Source: Aotearoamyces nothofagi (taxonomy: Eukaryota > Ascomycota > Leotiomycetes > Leotiales > Tympanidaceae). From it: a stretch of 64,000 bases of DNA. Of the stretch, positions 1 to 11,351 are shown piece by piece. The stretch spans positions 310,001 to 374,000 of the forward strand of contig JADDTR010000014.1 in the NCBI GenBank assembly GCA_015345905.1, written 5' to 3'. Below the pieces are notes generated by a model that was given only the letters and a program-made list of their open reading frames with translations, was not told where the DNA came from and did no database searches. Position numbers and translations under genes: made by a program. Numbering within the stretch: position 1 is the first letter of the stretch; the number at the start of each line of letters is the position of its first letter.

Positions 1-505
1 TAGACATCGCGGTTTCGGTAAGAGGAAGGGTACTGCGGACGCTCGTATGCCTAGGTATGCTCTCTTCACTGCTTGGGGTTCCAAACAACTGGAATGGGAC
101 CGCAAGATAAAACGATTAGTATGCTAATATATTTCCTGTTTAGCCAAGTTGTCTGGATGCGAAGACTCCGTGTCCTCCGCCGTCTTCTCGTAAAGTATCG
201 TGCCAGCGGCAAGATCGATAAGCACCTTTACCACGAGCTGTACCACCTCAGCAAGGGTAACACATTCAAGCACAAGAGAGCATTGGTTGAGCATGTAGGT
301 TCACCTGAGGAATAGTCAGCAAAACAAATCTAACAGTATACAGATCCACAGAGCGAAGGCTGAGAAGGCACGTGAGCGCGTCCTTAAGGAGGAGATGGAT
401 GCCAAGCGTGCGAAGACCAAGGCTGCCCGTGAGAGAAAGCAAGAGCGAGTCGTTGCCAAGCGAACTGCCCAGTTCGGTGAGGAGGAAGAGACTGAGACAA
501 AGTAA
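1..505 (+). CDS. RPL19: 60S ribosomal protein L19 (eL19), 3' part
   Basis: Structural protein of the large cytosolic ribosomal subunit. The window starts inside the gene. Visible exons are 1-54, 144-294 and 344-505, separated by introns 55-143 and 295-343 (GT..AG). The joined reading frame gives the conserved eL19 run [17 protein letters not shown], then [12 protein letters not shown], the block [12 protein letters not shown] and the long basic C-terminal helix ([10 protein letters not shown]...), ending in an acidic tail EEEETETK before TAA. The tail and basic helix are typical of eukaryotic eL19. The first half of the gene, with the start codon, lies outside the window. Intron-rich ribosomal protein genes are usual in Pezizomycotina. 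Assignment is very secure; only the missing 5' part limits the entry. Confidence 0.96.
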
Positions 506-877
506 AGGTTACATCAATCCACAGGGTAGTGTTTGGTTTGTGGCAAAGGTCTTAAATACAGGCTGGTTGCTTTTTCAACGTCTCTGGGCTTTCTGCATGT
601 ATTTCATGGACAATGGTATCATGACTTCACACGATAGTGTTTCTGTGAGACAGATGATGACTTTTGACCTCGACATGTGTAAATTCTGGATGTTATTTTG
701 ATATCGACGATCCCGATATGGCAGGGACTACTTGGCACTTACATACTATTTCACTGTCTGCTGTTGAATCTTCCAGGTCCCTTTTTTAGATTGGCATCTA
801 CAACGCCAATGCAATGCATCAAATCAAGTGGTTCCAACGCCCAATCTCTAGAGCAATTCTACTGCCCATTTCTCATC
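506..877. other. Convergent 3' intergenic region
   Basis: Shared downstream region of RPL19 (+) and the MFS transporter (-). It must hold both 3' UTRs. The open frames here are short and resemble nothing; no other signal was seen. Confidence 0.6.
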
Positions 878-2928
878 TCATCCATTCAACTGCCTATCCA
901 TCTCCTCCCTCCACTTCGGACCGTATCTCTTGATAGCCAATGTTGACAGCCCACTCACCAGTGTTATAATCCCCAACCCCGTAAACAGCCAGCCATTTCC
1001 AATGGCATCAATCAGGGGACTGGCCACAACGCCACCTACAGCACTAACGATGTTCCTCACGCAGTTATTTATCGCCACGCCACTACTGCTCTTCTTGGGC
1101 ATAAACTCCGTCAGCATCGTTGTGCTACAGCTGAATATCACCATGCTGCTAAGTCCAAAGAAGAAGCTTGCCACAGCTCCGACTTCCCACGGGAGGCCTT
1201 TGTCGACGGACCAACCGTACCACACCAGTGCCACCGGGTATATGGCGGCTCCCAACCAGGTATTCTCACGCATTCGGTCTTCGGGGATCAGTATTGGCTT
1301 TCCAGAGGCGTCATAGCGATTTGCCTTGTGGGCTTCACGATGCATGATGAAATCGCACCATTTGCCACCAACTGGAGATGCAATCACATACCCAAGACTG
1401 TTGGGGAGATACAACAACCCTACGATATTGGTCGAGAAGGAATAAGGAGGCTGAGAATAAGACTGTTCGATCGAGATATTGAGGATGTAGAGCGATCCGA
1501 AGGTGATGGATGCGTAGTAAACAGTTAGGGCAACAGCAGGGAAGCGCAGATATTTCATGATGAAAAGAGGATCGATGATACAGCGTTCAAAAACTGAGGC
1601 TAGTATCTTACCTTTCGCTTGGACTGATTGTATTGTTGTGACACGGGACAGAGTAGGTCCTAGTGTTACGTCTTCAGTATAGGAGGGGAGTGTATGTTGA
1701 ATAACTAGAGGTTTCGGAGCTTCGAGGGTTTCTGGGAGGCAGAAAGTGATAACGACGGTGAGGATGCCTCCATAGATGCACAAGAACCATTCAGCGCTTC
1801 GCCAGCCGAGGGCTTCTGATAGTGCTCCGCCAACAATTGGCGCAATAAGTGGTCCCATAAGAGGCCCAAGGTAGAATATGCCCATTGCCTTCCCACGATC
1901 TTTACTTTCCCAGATATCTGCCAAGCTTCCTGCCCCAACAGCTTGCGCCGAAGCAGCAGCGCCACCACTCAATACTCTCATTACAATTAGCATACTGATC
2001 GATGTGCTAACTGCGGCAAGAATACTCCATAGAGTAAACAGGGCGAACGACACCATATATATGGTTCTTCTTCCTAATGTTTCTGAAAACGATGACCACC
2101 ACAAGGGGAAAATTGCCATGCTAAGCATATACATAGCAACGTTGAGATTGCTTACTGCCGAGCCCGTATGGAACTGTGCGGCTATTTCTTGGAGAGAAGC
2201 TATGGACAATAGATCAGCGTTGGTGTTCATGTGAAAGACTGGCTTGAAGTCGACTAGATTTAAATGATCGTTATACACCATTATTTCCTCTGGCCTACTG
2301 GTATGCAGCATATATGTATATATGTATATATGTATATATGTATATATGTATATATGTATATATGTATATATACATTGGTCTGTGCCAGAGGCGTCGTTTC
2401 TAATATAGAACAGTAGAACCTACCGTTGGCAAGTATAAAAGTGGAAAATGAACATACGATAAAATATTGAGCTCCCCATCGGCGCCGTGGCAGCAGCACA
2501 AGCTACAACGAAGGTAATTGTCTGTTTGCCGGTGTTAGAATTCTCTCTTGGATTTTATCTTTCTCCTCTCCATTGCGAATTACCCATTTTGTGCTTCTCG
2601 CATAGTCATCCCTTGGATGTTCCACCTCAGCTATGATTGTTAAGCGTCCCAGAATGCCTCTCCGTTTGGAACGCGGTATTATTGACATGGGTCGTGATCG
2701 TACAGAAGATGATCTGACCCTTGAACAAGTATCTCCAATAGTATCGATAGGTGCAGGTTCAATTGTATCTGTCCAGGAGGATATCTGGGCATGTTCTGTA
2801 TCAAGATCTCTTTCGATTTCGACATCTTCAAACTTCTCATCTTGCACAGTTGCCATGTCAGGATGCATTATTCGCCCATCAATATCTTGTGGTACATGGT
2901 CCTTCTCAGGGTTCCTCTCTTCCGGCAT
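878..2928 (-). CDS. DHA1-family MFS drug/H+ antiporter
   Basis: Predicted plasma-membrane proton antiporter exporting drugs, weak acids or polyamines (family knowledge; substrate unknown). Model: exons 2584-2928, 2458-2521 and 878-2199 on the minus strand, 576 aa. Exon 1 encodes a hydrophilic cytosolic N-terminus of about 115 residues with the IPRSKRRG motif (85-91) seen before the first helix of fungal DHA1 proteins. The 64-bp exon 2 gives most of helix 1 (TITFVVACAAATAPMGSSIF), and joins in frame to PSLQEIAAQFHTGSAV. Motif A (SETLGRR) follows helix 2, and the antiporter motif C (GPLMGPLIAPIVGG) is in helix 5. A conserved C-half runs to residue 576. Length is usual for Qdr/Flr/Aqr-like members. 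The first two exons must be spliced in, because the large exon alone lacks helix 1. Intron 2 (2200-2457) is unusually long and contains a TATATGTA microsatellite. Confidence 0.9.
2310..2373. repeat. TATATGTA microsatellite inside MFS intron 2
   Basis: About eight head-to-tail copies of an 8-bp TATATGTA unit, lying wholly within the 258-bp second intron of the MFS gene. It is nearly self-complementary and could form cruciforms, and it is likely length-polymorphic. Confidence 0.9.
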
Positions 2929-3795
2929 ATTGGATGAACTGTCGCAGTGGGGAAGGTATGTATATAGATATGTATAGATCTATATATGTATATGTATATG
3001 TATACGTGTATATTTGTATGTATTGGACACTTGATGAGATAACAGAATACAAGCTTTGGCATAGCAGGCAAAGGATGCGAAAAGAGAGAAGGATAGAAAT
3101 AAGAATGGGCAGCGAGTGCACTGTATTGCACCTTACAGATCGACCTTGCCCGTCAACAACGCCCGAAGCTTGACTTACTTTGGGTCTACAATGCGACAGG
3201 GACTGTAGCAGTTAGTAATATAGTGTGGTCCAATCCAGCGGGGAGAGGCGACTGTTAATGCTTGTTGGCACGGATATTTGAAGCCGTGAGAATCGGGTCT
3301 TTAGAGGGGTAGATGGGTAGAGGGGTCGTACCGCAGCATGCACTGTCATGTTGAAAAGGAGCCATTTGGCGTGCTCAGTCCACATGTTCTGTACGCATAC
3401 TTGTTGTCCAGCAGTGCCGTATTGCCGAAGGAGCCTATCGTGCCCGTCAACCGTCAATGGCCACTACAATAGTAGCAAGCGAGGCCCTGTCCCCAGGGTC
3501 TCGAGGGCACCGTTTTGTAACAAATCGGGCATTTAAGCTGCCTTTTTTTTTTTTCTTGGTGCTTACCAGTCCCTTTCTTTATCATACAGCGCGTGGACGG
3601 TAAGAACTGTGGCAAGGCTCCTAGGACTTACCGCACGCTTTGTGTTTGCTATATGGGCAAACAAGAAAGGTACCCAGCTACAATCTACATACTTGACAAA
3701 GGCAAAACGGTGAGAAAAATACACGACTTATTGTCGAGCAATAGGCCAGACACTACCCAATAAGTCAGCCTCCAGGATATTAGCCTTTTCTTACT
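2929..3795. other. Divergent promoter region MFS / OTU
   Basis: 867 bp between the MFS start (minus) and the OTU gene start (plus). It contains a TATATG-type microsatellite near the MFS start and a T run at about 3543-3554. No gene was recognised; it must hold the promoters of both neighbours. Confidence 0.6.
2957..3022. repeat. TATATG-rich microsatellite upstream of MFS gene
   Basis: Irregular TATGTATA/TATATG repeat starting about 30 bp 5' of the MFS start codon, in its leader or promoter. It is related in sequence to the microsatellite in the same gene's second intron. Confidence 0.85.
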
Positions 3796-4731
3796 ATGGA
3801 GATGCTTGATGAGCTTCAAGCTCGGCATCGCAAGGAGCTTAAAGACTTGCAGGGGCGGATCACGCAGAAGAAGAAACAGGCAACCAAAAAGACCCGGAAG
3901 GGCGTGAACACCGAGTGTGAAGAGCTAGAGCGACAACTCAAGAACAAGCAAGAGGATGAACTCTCTGCACTGAGTGGTGACTCAGTTCCGGGTATTGACG
4001 ATGTTCCTGAGCTATATGCTGAAACAGCAGACGATGACACGCCTGCAACACCAACATCCGCCATGAATACGCCTGTCGATAGCCTAACAGATGTCCTCCA
4101 AAACTCGTCCATATCAACGCCGGCCAACTCCGAAGATGGTGCGCCTAAAAAACGCAACCGCCAGAAGGAACGACTAGTAAGGAGAGCTGCTGAACAAGAA
4201 GCTGCCTCCATTGAAGCGGAGAAGGAGGCAGCAAAACTCCCGAACTGGAAACGTCAAGAACGAACAGCAATGTTAAAAGCCTTCAAAGAGAATGGGCTGG
4301 TGGAAAAGGAGATACAGCCAGATGGACATTGCCTGTTTTCTGCTGTGGCGGATCAGCTTTCTCATATCGGAATCCCTGTGGGCGCTGAGTCCGAGAATGA
4401 GAAGACGGAGGTCATGAGATATAAGGCCGTGAGGAAAGCAGCTGCGAGGTACATCGAAGGTCACCCAGATGACTTTTCTGGGTTCTTGGATGAGCCTTTA
4501 GGGATATATGTAAACAAGATCCGGGATACGGCGGAGTGGGGTGGTCAATTGGAGCTTATTGCTCTGGCAAAGAGTTATAATGTTGAGATTTGTGTCTTAC
4601 AGGACGGAAGGATTGATCGACTTGGGCCTGGTGGCGAGAGTGGTTCTGAAACAGAGAAGATATGGTTGGCTTACTATCACCATGGTTATGGTTTAGGAGA
4701 GCATTACAATTCACTTCGAAAGGCTCCTTGA
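3796..4731 (+). CDS. OTU-domain deubiquitinating cysteine protease (Otu2/OTUD6-like)
   Basis: Predicted deubiquitinase; its relatives yeast Otu2 and human OTUD6 associate with ribosomes and act on ubiquitinated small-subunit proteins (family knowledge). Single exon, 311 aa. The N-terminal 60 residues are a charged helix with the family signature ARHRKELKDLQGRITQKKK and TKKTRKGVN. A low-complexity acidic, Ser/Thr-rich linker follows (60-150). The OTU core begins near 160 with the catalytic DGHC (Asp176, Cys179) and closes with the catalytic His303 in GEHYNSLR. Length and layout match the OTUD6 family. The first ATG opens the conserved N-terminal helix, so it was taken as the start. It ends 51 bp from the 3' end of the convergent SDR gene. 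Confidence 0.93.
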   Translation: MEMLDELQARHRKELKDLQGRITQKKKQATKKTRKGVNTECEELERQLKNKQEDELSALSGDSVPGIDDVPELYAETADDDTPATPTSAMNTPVDSLTDVLQNSSISTPANSEDGAPKKRNRQKERLVRRAAEQEAASIEAEKEAAKLPNWKRQERTAMLKAFKENGLVEKEIQPDGHCLFSAVADQLSHIGIPVGAESENEKTEVMRYKAVRKAAARYIEGHPDDFSGFLDEPLGIYVNKIRDTAEWGGQLELIALAKSYNVEICVLQDGRIDRLGPGGESGSETEKIWLAYYHHGYGLGEHYNSLRKAP

Positions 4732-4782
4732 ACAATCTCATCAGGATCAAACAAGGTCCGAGCCAAAATATGTTCCGCTATC

Positions 4783-5713
4783 CTATATCTTCGATCCCAC
4801 CAAACTCCCACCGTCAAGCGCAATCGTTGCCCCGTTGACATATGATCCCGCTCTACTACTCAAGAACAAGCATGTCCCAGCCACATCCTGAGGCGTACCA
4901 ATTCTTCCTAGCGGGATGCCGTCAATAATGCTCTCCTTAAAGTCCTTCAACGTCGCTGCCATCATCTTGCTTTCGAATGGGCCACACGCAATCACATTAG
5001 ATGTTATATTCCTCTTTCCCAGATGGTTTGCCAGTACTCGGGACAACTGATGCAAACCAGCTTTCGAAGCAGAATAAGCAAACGTCTCTAGAGCTGGAAC
5101 TCGCAGCCCGTCCACGGAGCCAATGTTGATAATTCGGGAAGGTGAAGTGGCAGTAGCGCCCGCCTCAAGTAAGGGAGTCAGTAGTTGTGTGATTGAGAAG
5201 ACACGTTGGAGATTTAGAGTCAAGACTCGGGTCCATGCTGAATCTGGATACTCGTTATACGGAGCGCCCCAGTTAGATCCAGAGTTGTTGACGAGAACGT
5301 CAAGATGATTCTCTCTTTTGGCAAGTTCCTCAGCCAGACGTTTGCAATCTTCGATTTTGTAAAAGTCCGCAGGGATAGCATGAGCCGTGCCTTGCTCTGT
5401 GTCAAAATATGTCAATAGCTGATGACAAGTTTCAATGATACCTACGAAAATGGCTACTGTAAAATGACCTCATACCTAAACTGTTCAACTCAATGCAAGC
5501 CCGTTCGCAAGCCTTGGCATCCCTTGAAGATATGTATACCTTTGCTCCATTTGCAACGAAGCCCTCTGAGATCATGCGCCCAACGCCTTTCGCGCCGCCT
5601 GTGACCAGGACGACCTTGTCCTAGACCACAGAGCGTGTTAGCATCGTCACCAATCGCCGTCTGCGTCTTGGAGACTCTCATACCTTCACATCAAACAGGC
5701 TTGCAGTATCCAT
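4783..5713 (-). CDS. Short-chain dehydrogenase/reductase (RhlG-like 3-oxoacyl reductase type)
   Basis: Predicted NAD(P)H-dependent oxidoreductase. Exons 5684-5713, 5476-5620 and 4783-5396 (minus) give 262 aa. The Rossmann cofactor motif TGGAKGVG is at 17-24, NNSG at 95-98, the catalytic Ser152 in NIGS, and Tyr166/Lys170 in YSASK. PLGRIGTPQDVA and the usual DGG near the C-terminus complete a classical SDR. The 30-bp first exon encodes only MDTASLFDVK. Intron 2 (5397-5475) uses the acceptor just before GAGCAAGG; an alternative AG upstream would bring in a stop. The best family match I know is fungal homologues of the rhamnolipid-type ketoacyl reductase; the substrate is unknown. The protein ends in SKI, which fits a weak peroxisomal PTS1 pattern (inference). 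Confidence 0.9.
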
Positions 5714-6048
5714 ATTATCGACTTATAATATACTATTTGGTAGGCAATGAGGTTGAGAGAATTGAAGGTTTCCCAAATCTATCTCACCCCCTCCGGCACT
5801 GAACGTCGAGCTTCTAACGAGCCTCGGCACAAACTGACGAATTACCGAACAGTATTTTAATGGTCGTCATCTCCAGTCTGCTTCAGCCTTGCAGCCTTAC
5901 GCGTCCCTAAATCGGCATTCCTCCAATGGACTTCCTACAGCAGCAAAATTACAGCGTAAATTGAACAAGTTCCTTACGAGACTTAATTGGATTTCTATCT
6001 ATTCCTAATGGTATAGTTATATAGTCTATAGGCACGGCCGGGCATAAA
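5714..6048. promoter_or_regulatory. Divergent promoter SDR / methyltransferase
   Basis: 335 bp between two divergent start codons, so it must hold both promoters. No ORF and no recognisable operator was seen. Confidence 0.5.
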
Positions 6049-6968
6049 ATGGGTAAATTACCAGACACACAATCAACCAGCACTCCGGTAGACGCCCGTA
6101 CCAGACTTCGCAATCATTTCGCAACGACTGAAGCGTCACAGCATGGACAGAAATGGGATGACCTTTACATAGAAGGATGGATGCCATGGGACCAAGGTAT
6201 TGCAAATCCGGCACTGGTGGACCTGCTACAAGAACGGCAAGATCTTCTCGGCGACTGCTTCGTTTCTGATACGGGAAAGGGGAGGCGGAGGAAAAGAGCT
6301 CTTGTGCCAGGTTGTGGGCTGGGGTACGATGTGCTCTTACTCAGCGCCTTTGGGTACGACGCTTACGGTCTTGAGATTTCCGAGACGGCCTTGAAGGCTG
6401 CTCGGGAGACGGAGAAGAGCCGGGCGGACGACGAGGCATATGTCGCCCGAGACCCTGATGTGGGGAGAGGGAAGGTCACCTGGCTGGCCGGGGATTTCTT
6501 CAGGGACTTCCTCGGAGATGGCGACGGAGATGGGAGATTTGACTTAGTTTATGATTATACAGTAGGTCGATGCGCTGTCGGCTATTTGGTGTATATTGAC
6601 CTCCGTAGTTCCTTTCTGCTATCCCGGTTTCTCTGCGCTCGGCTTGGTCTGATCGGATTAATCGCCTCCTGTCGCCAGATGGACGGCTTGTCTGTGTGGA
6701 GTTCCCAACTTACAAGGCACCTAATACGGGTGGTCCGCCGTGGGCTTTGCCACCAAAAGTATATACCGGTCATCTGCAGCGGCCCGGACAGGTGTTGATT
6801 TATGATGACGAGGCTGGCCTTCTCGAAGAGCAACTTGGAGAGCCAGCGCAGGACGGTCTTGAGAGGATTGCACATTTCCAGCCAGAGAGGACTCATAAAA
6901 TTGGCATGACTGCAGATGGCAAAGTGACCGATTGGGTCAGTGTTTGGAGCCATAAGACAGTCGCCTAA
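6049..6968 (+). CDS. SAM-dependent halide/thiol methyltransferase (TPMT superfamily)
   Basis: Predicted S-adenosylmethionine-dependent methyltransferase that methylates halide, bisulfide or thiol ions, as plant HOL and related fungal TMT1 proteins do (family knowledge). Exons 6049-6561 and 6609-6968 give 290 aa. The family signature WDDLYIEGWMPWDQG lies at 36-50. SAM motif I VPGCGLGYD is at 86-94, followed by the acidic GLEIS at 107-111 that binds the ribose. After the 47-bp intron the frame continues FLSAIPVSLR...LLSPDGRLVCVEFPTYK, the usual post-II strand. Without removing the intron the frame runs into a stop and the C-terminal third is lost. Length is normal for the family. The gene is divergent from the SDR; any functional link is conjecture. 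Confidence 0.92.
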
Positions 6969-7034
6969 TGGAATTCATTACCCATCATTCATTTTACTAA
7001 AACAAACTAAAGGAGCCTTGGCTTCATTCATCTC

Positions 7035-8850
7035 TCACGCACCCGACTCCCAGGGTAGCGCGAATGTCCCAACCCATTGCTCGACCTCACTCCTTAGCTG
7101 TACAATCTCAGTCTCGTTTTCGCCCTCACCTAGATACTCTAGGAACGCCTTAACGCTACCAGGGTTCTTCCTGCCTCTAGCCTCCGCAGCCTCGCGAGCG
7201 GTCTTATCTAGTCGCTGCGTGATGGTTACAGCTCTATTCACAACATCTGCTACTCTAACAAAGTCCTCAGGCTGGAAACCACGGGTGGTCATAGCTGGTG
7301 TGCCAATACGCAATCCACCAGGCTTGAGTGCTGATTTATCGCCTGGGACAGTGTTCTTGTTTGATGCAACGCCAACCAGTTCGAGGACACGCTCAACTCG
7401 GGCGCCGTCTACGCCTTGTGGTTTCAAATCCACAAGGACAAGATGATTATCGGTTCCGCCTGAAACTATAGTATAGCCCAAGCCGCCCTTGTCCTTAGGG
7501 TCGCCAAGACGCTTAGCCAATGCTTGTGCATTTGCTAGGACGGCCTCTTGGTAAACCTTGAATTCAGGACTCTGAGCTTGCTTTAGCGCTACTGCCAGAG
7601 CAGTAATAGTATGGTTATGAGGTCCACCTTGATGGCCAGGGAAAACAGATGAGTTGATAGGGCCTTCAAGATCATATAGCTCTTCCTTCTTCGTTTTAGG
7701 ATCAACCCGGCGAACTCCCTTCCTGAAGAATATCATTGCTCCTCTTGGGCCACGAAGAGACTTGTGGGTTGTAGTTGTTACCACATCTGAGTAGGCGAAA
7801 GGTGAGGGAAGAACATTAGCTGCCACAAGGCCAGATATGTGAGCCATATCACTGAGAAGATATGCCCCAACCTTGTCGGCAATCTTTCGGAAGCGATCAT
7901 AATCAAGCAACCTGCTGTATGCAGAGGTTCCAGCGACTATTATCTTCGGTCTGTAAAGGAGCGCAAGATCTTCCAACTTATCATAATCGATCAAGCCAGT
8001 TTTCTCATCCAAACGATAAGGTAGTGTCTCAAAATATTTAGAAATGGCAGAAATCTTTTTTGTCGGTGTTTGGTATCCATGTGACAAATGACCACCATGC
8101 GGTAAATCGAGCCCCATTATACGATCATGAGTATTGAGAAGAGCCGAGTAGGCATATAAATTCGCAGGCGATCCGGAGAGTGCTAGATAACGTTAGCCAA
8201 GAACAGACTTTACAGTAGAGGCTGAAGAAGACTTACGCTGAACATTTACACCCCATTCGGAATCTTTCAGACCAAATGTTTCCAACGCCCGCTTTTGGCA
8301 CAGCAGCTCGGCCTGATCAATGAATTCATTCCCACCATAATATCTTGCGCCCGGATATCCTTCAGAATACTTGTCTGTTTGAAGGGTAAGTATAGTTTGA
8401 TATTATGATTTGGAGATTATTGCGTCGCTCACTTTGCATAACACTTCCTAGGGCATCGAGGACAGCTTGGGATGTGAAGTTCTCAGAGGGAATGAGGTTG
8501 ATGAAATGCTTTTGGCGGTTTTTCTCCTACAAGCAATATTGGTGAGTAAAATATATATATGTATATACGCTACTCTCGAATATGCTGCATACCTTTTCAA
8601 TGATATCATAGACTACAGGGTCGGCATGTTCCAGATCTGCGGATAGAAGCTACAATTGAACCCACAATCAATCAGTGCTTGCAATATATGATGCGCAGGC
8701 ATGACAAACCCTTTGTTGGCTGTCTGGCGTTATGGAAGACGCAGCTCGCCGCGAGACACTCAGTGGGACAATGGCATGACGAGTTGATGCTGGAACAGCT
8801 GCCCTGCACGCAGCAGTCCGGAGCCCTGATCGAGATGCAAGAGATAACAT
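7035..8850 (-). CDS. SHM1: Serine hydroxymethyltransferase, mitochondrial form
   Basis: PLP enzyme interconverting serine and glycine while loading one-carbon units on tetrahydrofolate. Exons (minus) 8710-8850, 8593-8649, 8433-8526, 8237-8374 and 7035-8182 give 525 aa. Exon 1 encodes an Arg/Ala/Ser-rich presequence ([19 protein letters not shown]), arguing for mitochondrial import; Shm1 is the mitochondrial paralogue in yeast. The mature part starts [20 protein letters not shown] and contains [21 protein letters not shown] and the PLP-binding lysine in [13 protein letters not shown] (Lys284). The C-terminal domain includes the conserved [14 protein letters not shown]. All four introns are short with canonical ends; the first lies directly after the targeting peptide. 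The gene is followed upstream by two further amino-acid genes on the same strand. Confidence 0.96.
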
Positions 8851-9800
8851 TGCGATCTGGCTGGTATCAGCGATGGCTTCTCTGTGCGTGGCGGGAGCAA
8901 AGAACGCAGCTCACCTCAGGACGCTTTGTCCAGCTCGAACAATGTTGATATTCTGGGGTGATCCAATAATTGCCCGACGTTCAGACGGGCTTCCAACACC
9001 GAAACACCGCACGCACCCATCCACCCACCCACCGGAGATATGCCTTTTCCGCAGCCCGCAGGCCACTTAGCCGGGCCCTGCTCGCTGTGCCTATAAATCC
9101 GCTCGGTCGGTGCGCGCCAGCCGTTCTTGTTTGGACAACAACAACTAAATGCGAGAGGATTAGTGCTTCTACGACAGCTTCAGCTCTCGTCGACGGGCTT
9201 CGGCCGCTGTTGGCGGGCGATGTTGACGTGTTTCCTGGGTCGCTTCACCACCTCCTACAGGACAATTCAGCATATGATCGTACATAGTTGGACTTCAAGA
9301 CTTCATTCATCAACACTTCTGATATACCCTTCTCGTCGATCGTGGTGCCTTGTCTTGGGATCTTTCTCTCCCACTCCCCACCTTCCTATGGCTTGAATGG
9401 CTTCTGATACCAGTGTATCTTGAGCATCGGATTGATACTCGCCTCTCGGAGATATCTCCGGCGAGATATCGCAAACGGGGCCTGTAGTGTTTCTGGAGAG
9501 GTTTTTGTCGATTACTGACGAAAGGTATATCTGGATATTACTTGCTGCAACTATTCGCACTGTACCGTGCACGCTTTTCATACACAGAGAAAGTGCCCAA
9601 GTGATTCTGTCGAGATTTGGAACAGAAAGAACAGTCCATGGCCGATTCTTGGTTGGGGAAGCATATTTTTCAATATAATAACACATCTATAACCACAGTG
9701 ATCTAATGTCTAAATATGTTCCATGATACTGTGATATCACATGCTCAATAATCATGCTCTCTTCCTTTCCCACTTTACCTTCTTGCCTCTCTACTTCAGC
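8851..9800. other. Intergenic region between SHMT and PLP dehydratase genes
   Basis: 950 bp holding the SHMT promoter/leader and the 3' UTR of the next minus-strand gene. An open frame of 127 codons (9303-9686, minus) shows no family likeness and overlaps another open frame on the other strand, so it is not called. No RNA gene was seen. Confidence 0.5.
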
Positions 9801-11031
9801 TTATGCGGGTGCAAAGAACTGTCCCAGTGCTTCCATGCTGATATTTCCCCCACTTACCACAAGGCCCAAATCCCATCCATCGGGGCCAGCTTCCCTCTCC
9901 ACCAGCGACCTAAAATCCTCATTATACAGAGCCACAGCCAACGGCACCACGGCACTGGGTTCAACAACAATCTTCATCCTCTCAAGCACCAGCTTCAGAG
10001 CCTTCTTGATCTCGTCTTCCGTGACGCTATACATTGCCCTCACCTTCTTTGTGTCACTGATGATCGACCAGGGATATTCACCGATGGGCGTCCGGAGCCC
10101 GTCAGCAATCGTCAGCGTGCTGACCGTCTCGATTCTCTTCCCGGCCGCGAGCCCGCGCTTGCCGTCGTCCGCACCTTCGAACGAGGGTTCTGCGCCAAAC
10201 ACCGTTATGCCGGTCCCTTCACAGCTGATGGCCACACCCGAAAGTAGCCCGCCGCCGCCGCACGGCGCAATGATCGCATCCAAGCCCTTCCTCCCGCCTG
10301 CCTTCGCAGCCGGATCTCTCTTCTCTTGTGCAATCAACTCCTCGACCTGGCTCTGCATCTCCAGCCCTACCGTGCCCTGCCCGAGCATGATGTGTGGGTG
10401 GTCGTACGGCGGGATGAGGATCGCGCCCGTCTGTTCCTGCACGTCGACCACCACGGCTTCGCGCTCCGTCGATGTGCTCCCGCTGAAGACGACGTGGGCG
10501 CCGTAGCCTTTCGTCGCTGCGATCTTAGAGGGCGTCGAGATGGTCGGCATGACGATGTGTGCGGGCACGCCCATCGTGCGCGCCGCGAGAGCGAGGGCTT
10601 GCGCATGGTTCCCTGATGTTTTCCAGAGATGGTCAGCACGGGCACTTCCTATTTGAACAATCCAACCATAGAACAAAACAAAAGTCTGCCATACCACTAC
10701 TATGCGTAACAACCCCCCTCTCCCTCCCACCCCCCTCCTCCCAGCCCTTCTCCTCCATCAGCCTCCCCAGCGCATGAAACGCCCCGCGCGCCTTGAACGC
10801 GCCCACCTTTTGGAAGTTCTCGCACTTGAACCATAGTCTGAGCTGGGGTTTTGAAGGCGTGCGGCCCCCCCATTCGGTACCTGCGAGCTCCGAGGTTGTG
10901 CGCGGCGTCGAGGCGACCTGGGAGATCGTGCTGTTGGTGAGGACGGGCGTGTGGTGGATGTAGGGCCTCACGAGCGCGTGCGCCGAGATGACCGAGTCCC
11001 TGCTGAGGGGGAGGGAATTGGGGTCTGCCAT
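9801..11031 (-). CDS. Serine racemase / threonine dehydratase-type PLP enzyme
   Basis: Fold-type II PLP enzyme that racemises or dehydrates serine, threonine or a hydroxyaspartate (family knowledge; exact substrate not decidable from sequence). Exons 10695-11031 and 9801-10612 (minus), 382 aa. The PLP lysine is Lys80 in VGAFKARGAF. The substrate loop SSGNHAQ (111-117) is created by splicing across the single 82-bp intron. The phosphate-binding glycine loop CGGGGLLSG is at 230-238, and a GAEP segment matches the metal-site region of serine racemases. There is no C-terminal ACT-like regulatory domain, so it is the short catabolic/racemase form and not the biosynthetic Ilv1. It lies between SHMT and ketol-acid reductoisomerase in the same orientation. 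The N-terminus is slightly longer than usual, with a Pro/Thr insertion around 40-62. Confidence 0.9.
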
Positions 11032-11351
11032 TGTAGGGCAGAATTGAAGGAAGAGGGAAGGGAGAAAGAAAAACTGTTGTTGATCAAGAGCTGATCGTAG
11101 ATATAATGTGGCACATGGACGTTGATCAAGCTTATCGCCCGATACCGGGAGTTATGTAAACTACAAGGCGTACAAAGATATCAATCATTTCACGATAAGA
11201 AGACTAAACTTGTGCATAGACCGACAAACAACTTTTGCATTCCATTTCCGTAATTCACAAGTTGGCAGGAAGAATATAGTACATATGCGCCATTGACCAA
11301 AGAGAACGAAAAACATCCCTTCGCCACTCATCATCTCAAGAGTTTCGACAT
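11032..11351. other. Intergenic, promoter of PLP dehydratase gene
   Basis: 320 bp between the end of ILV5 and the start of the next minus-strand gene. AT-rich, no ORF, no recognisable regulatory site. Confidence 0.5.

Noticed and set aside
9303-9686. 127-codon minus-strand frame between SHMT and the PLP enzyme
   Set aside because: No similarity to a known family and opposed by another open frame; more likely UTR or promoter.
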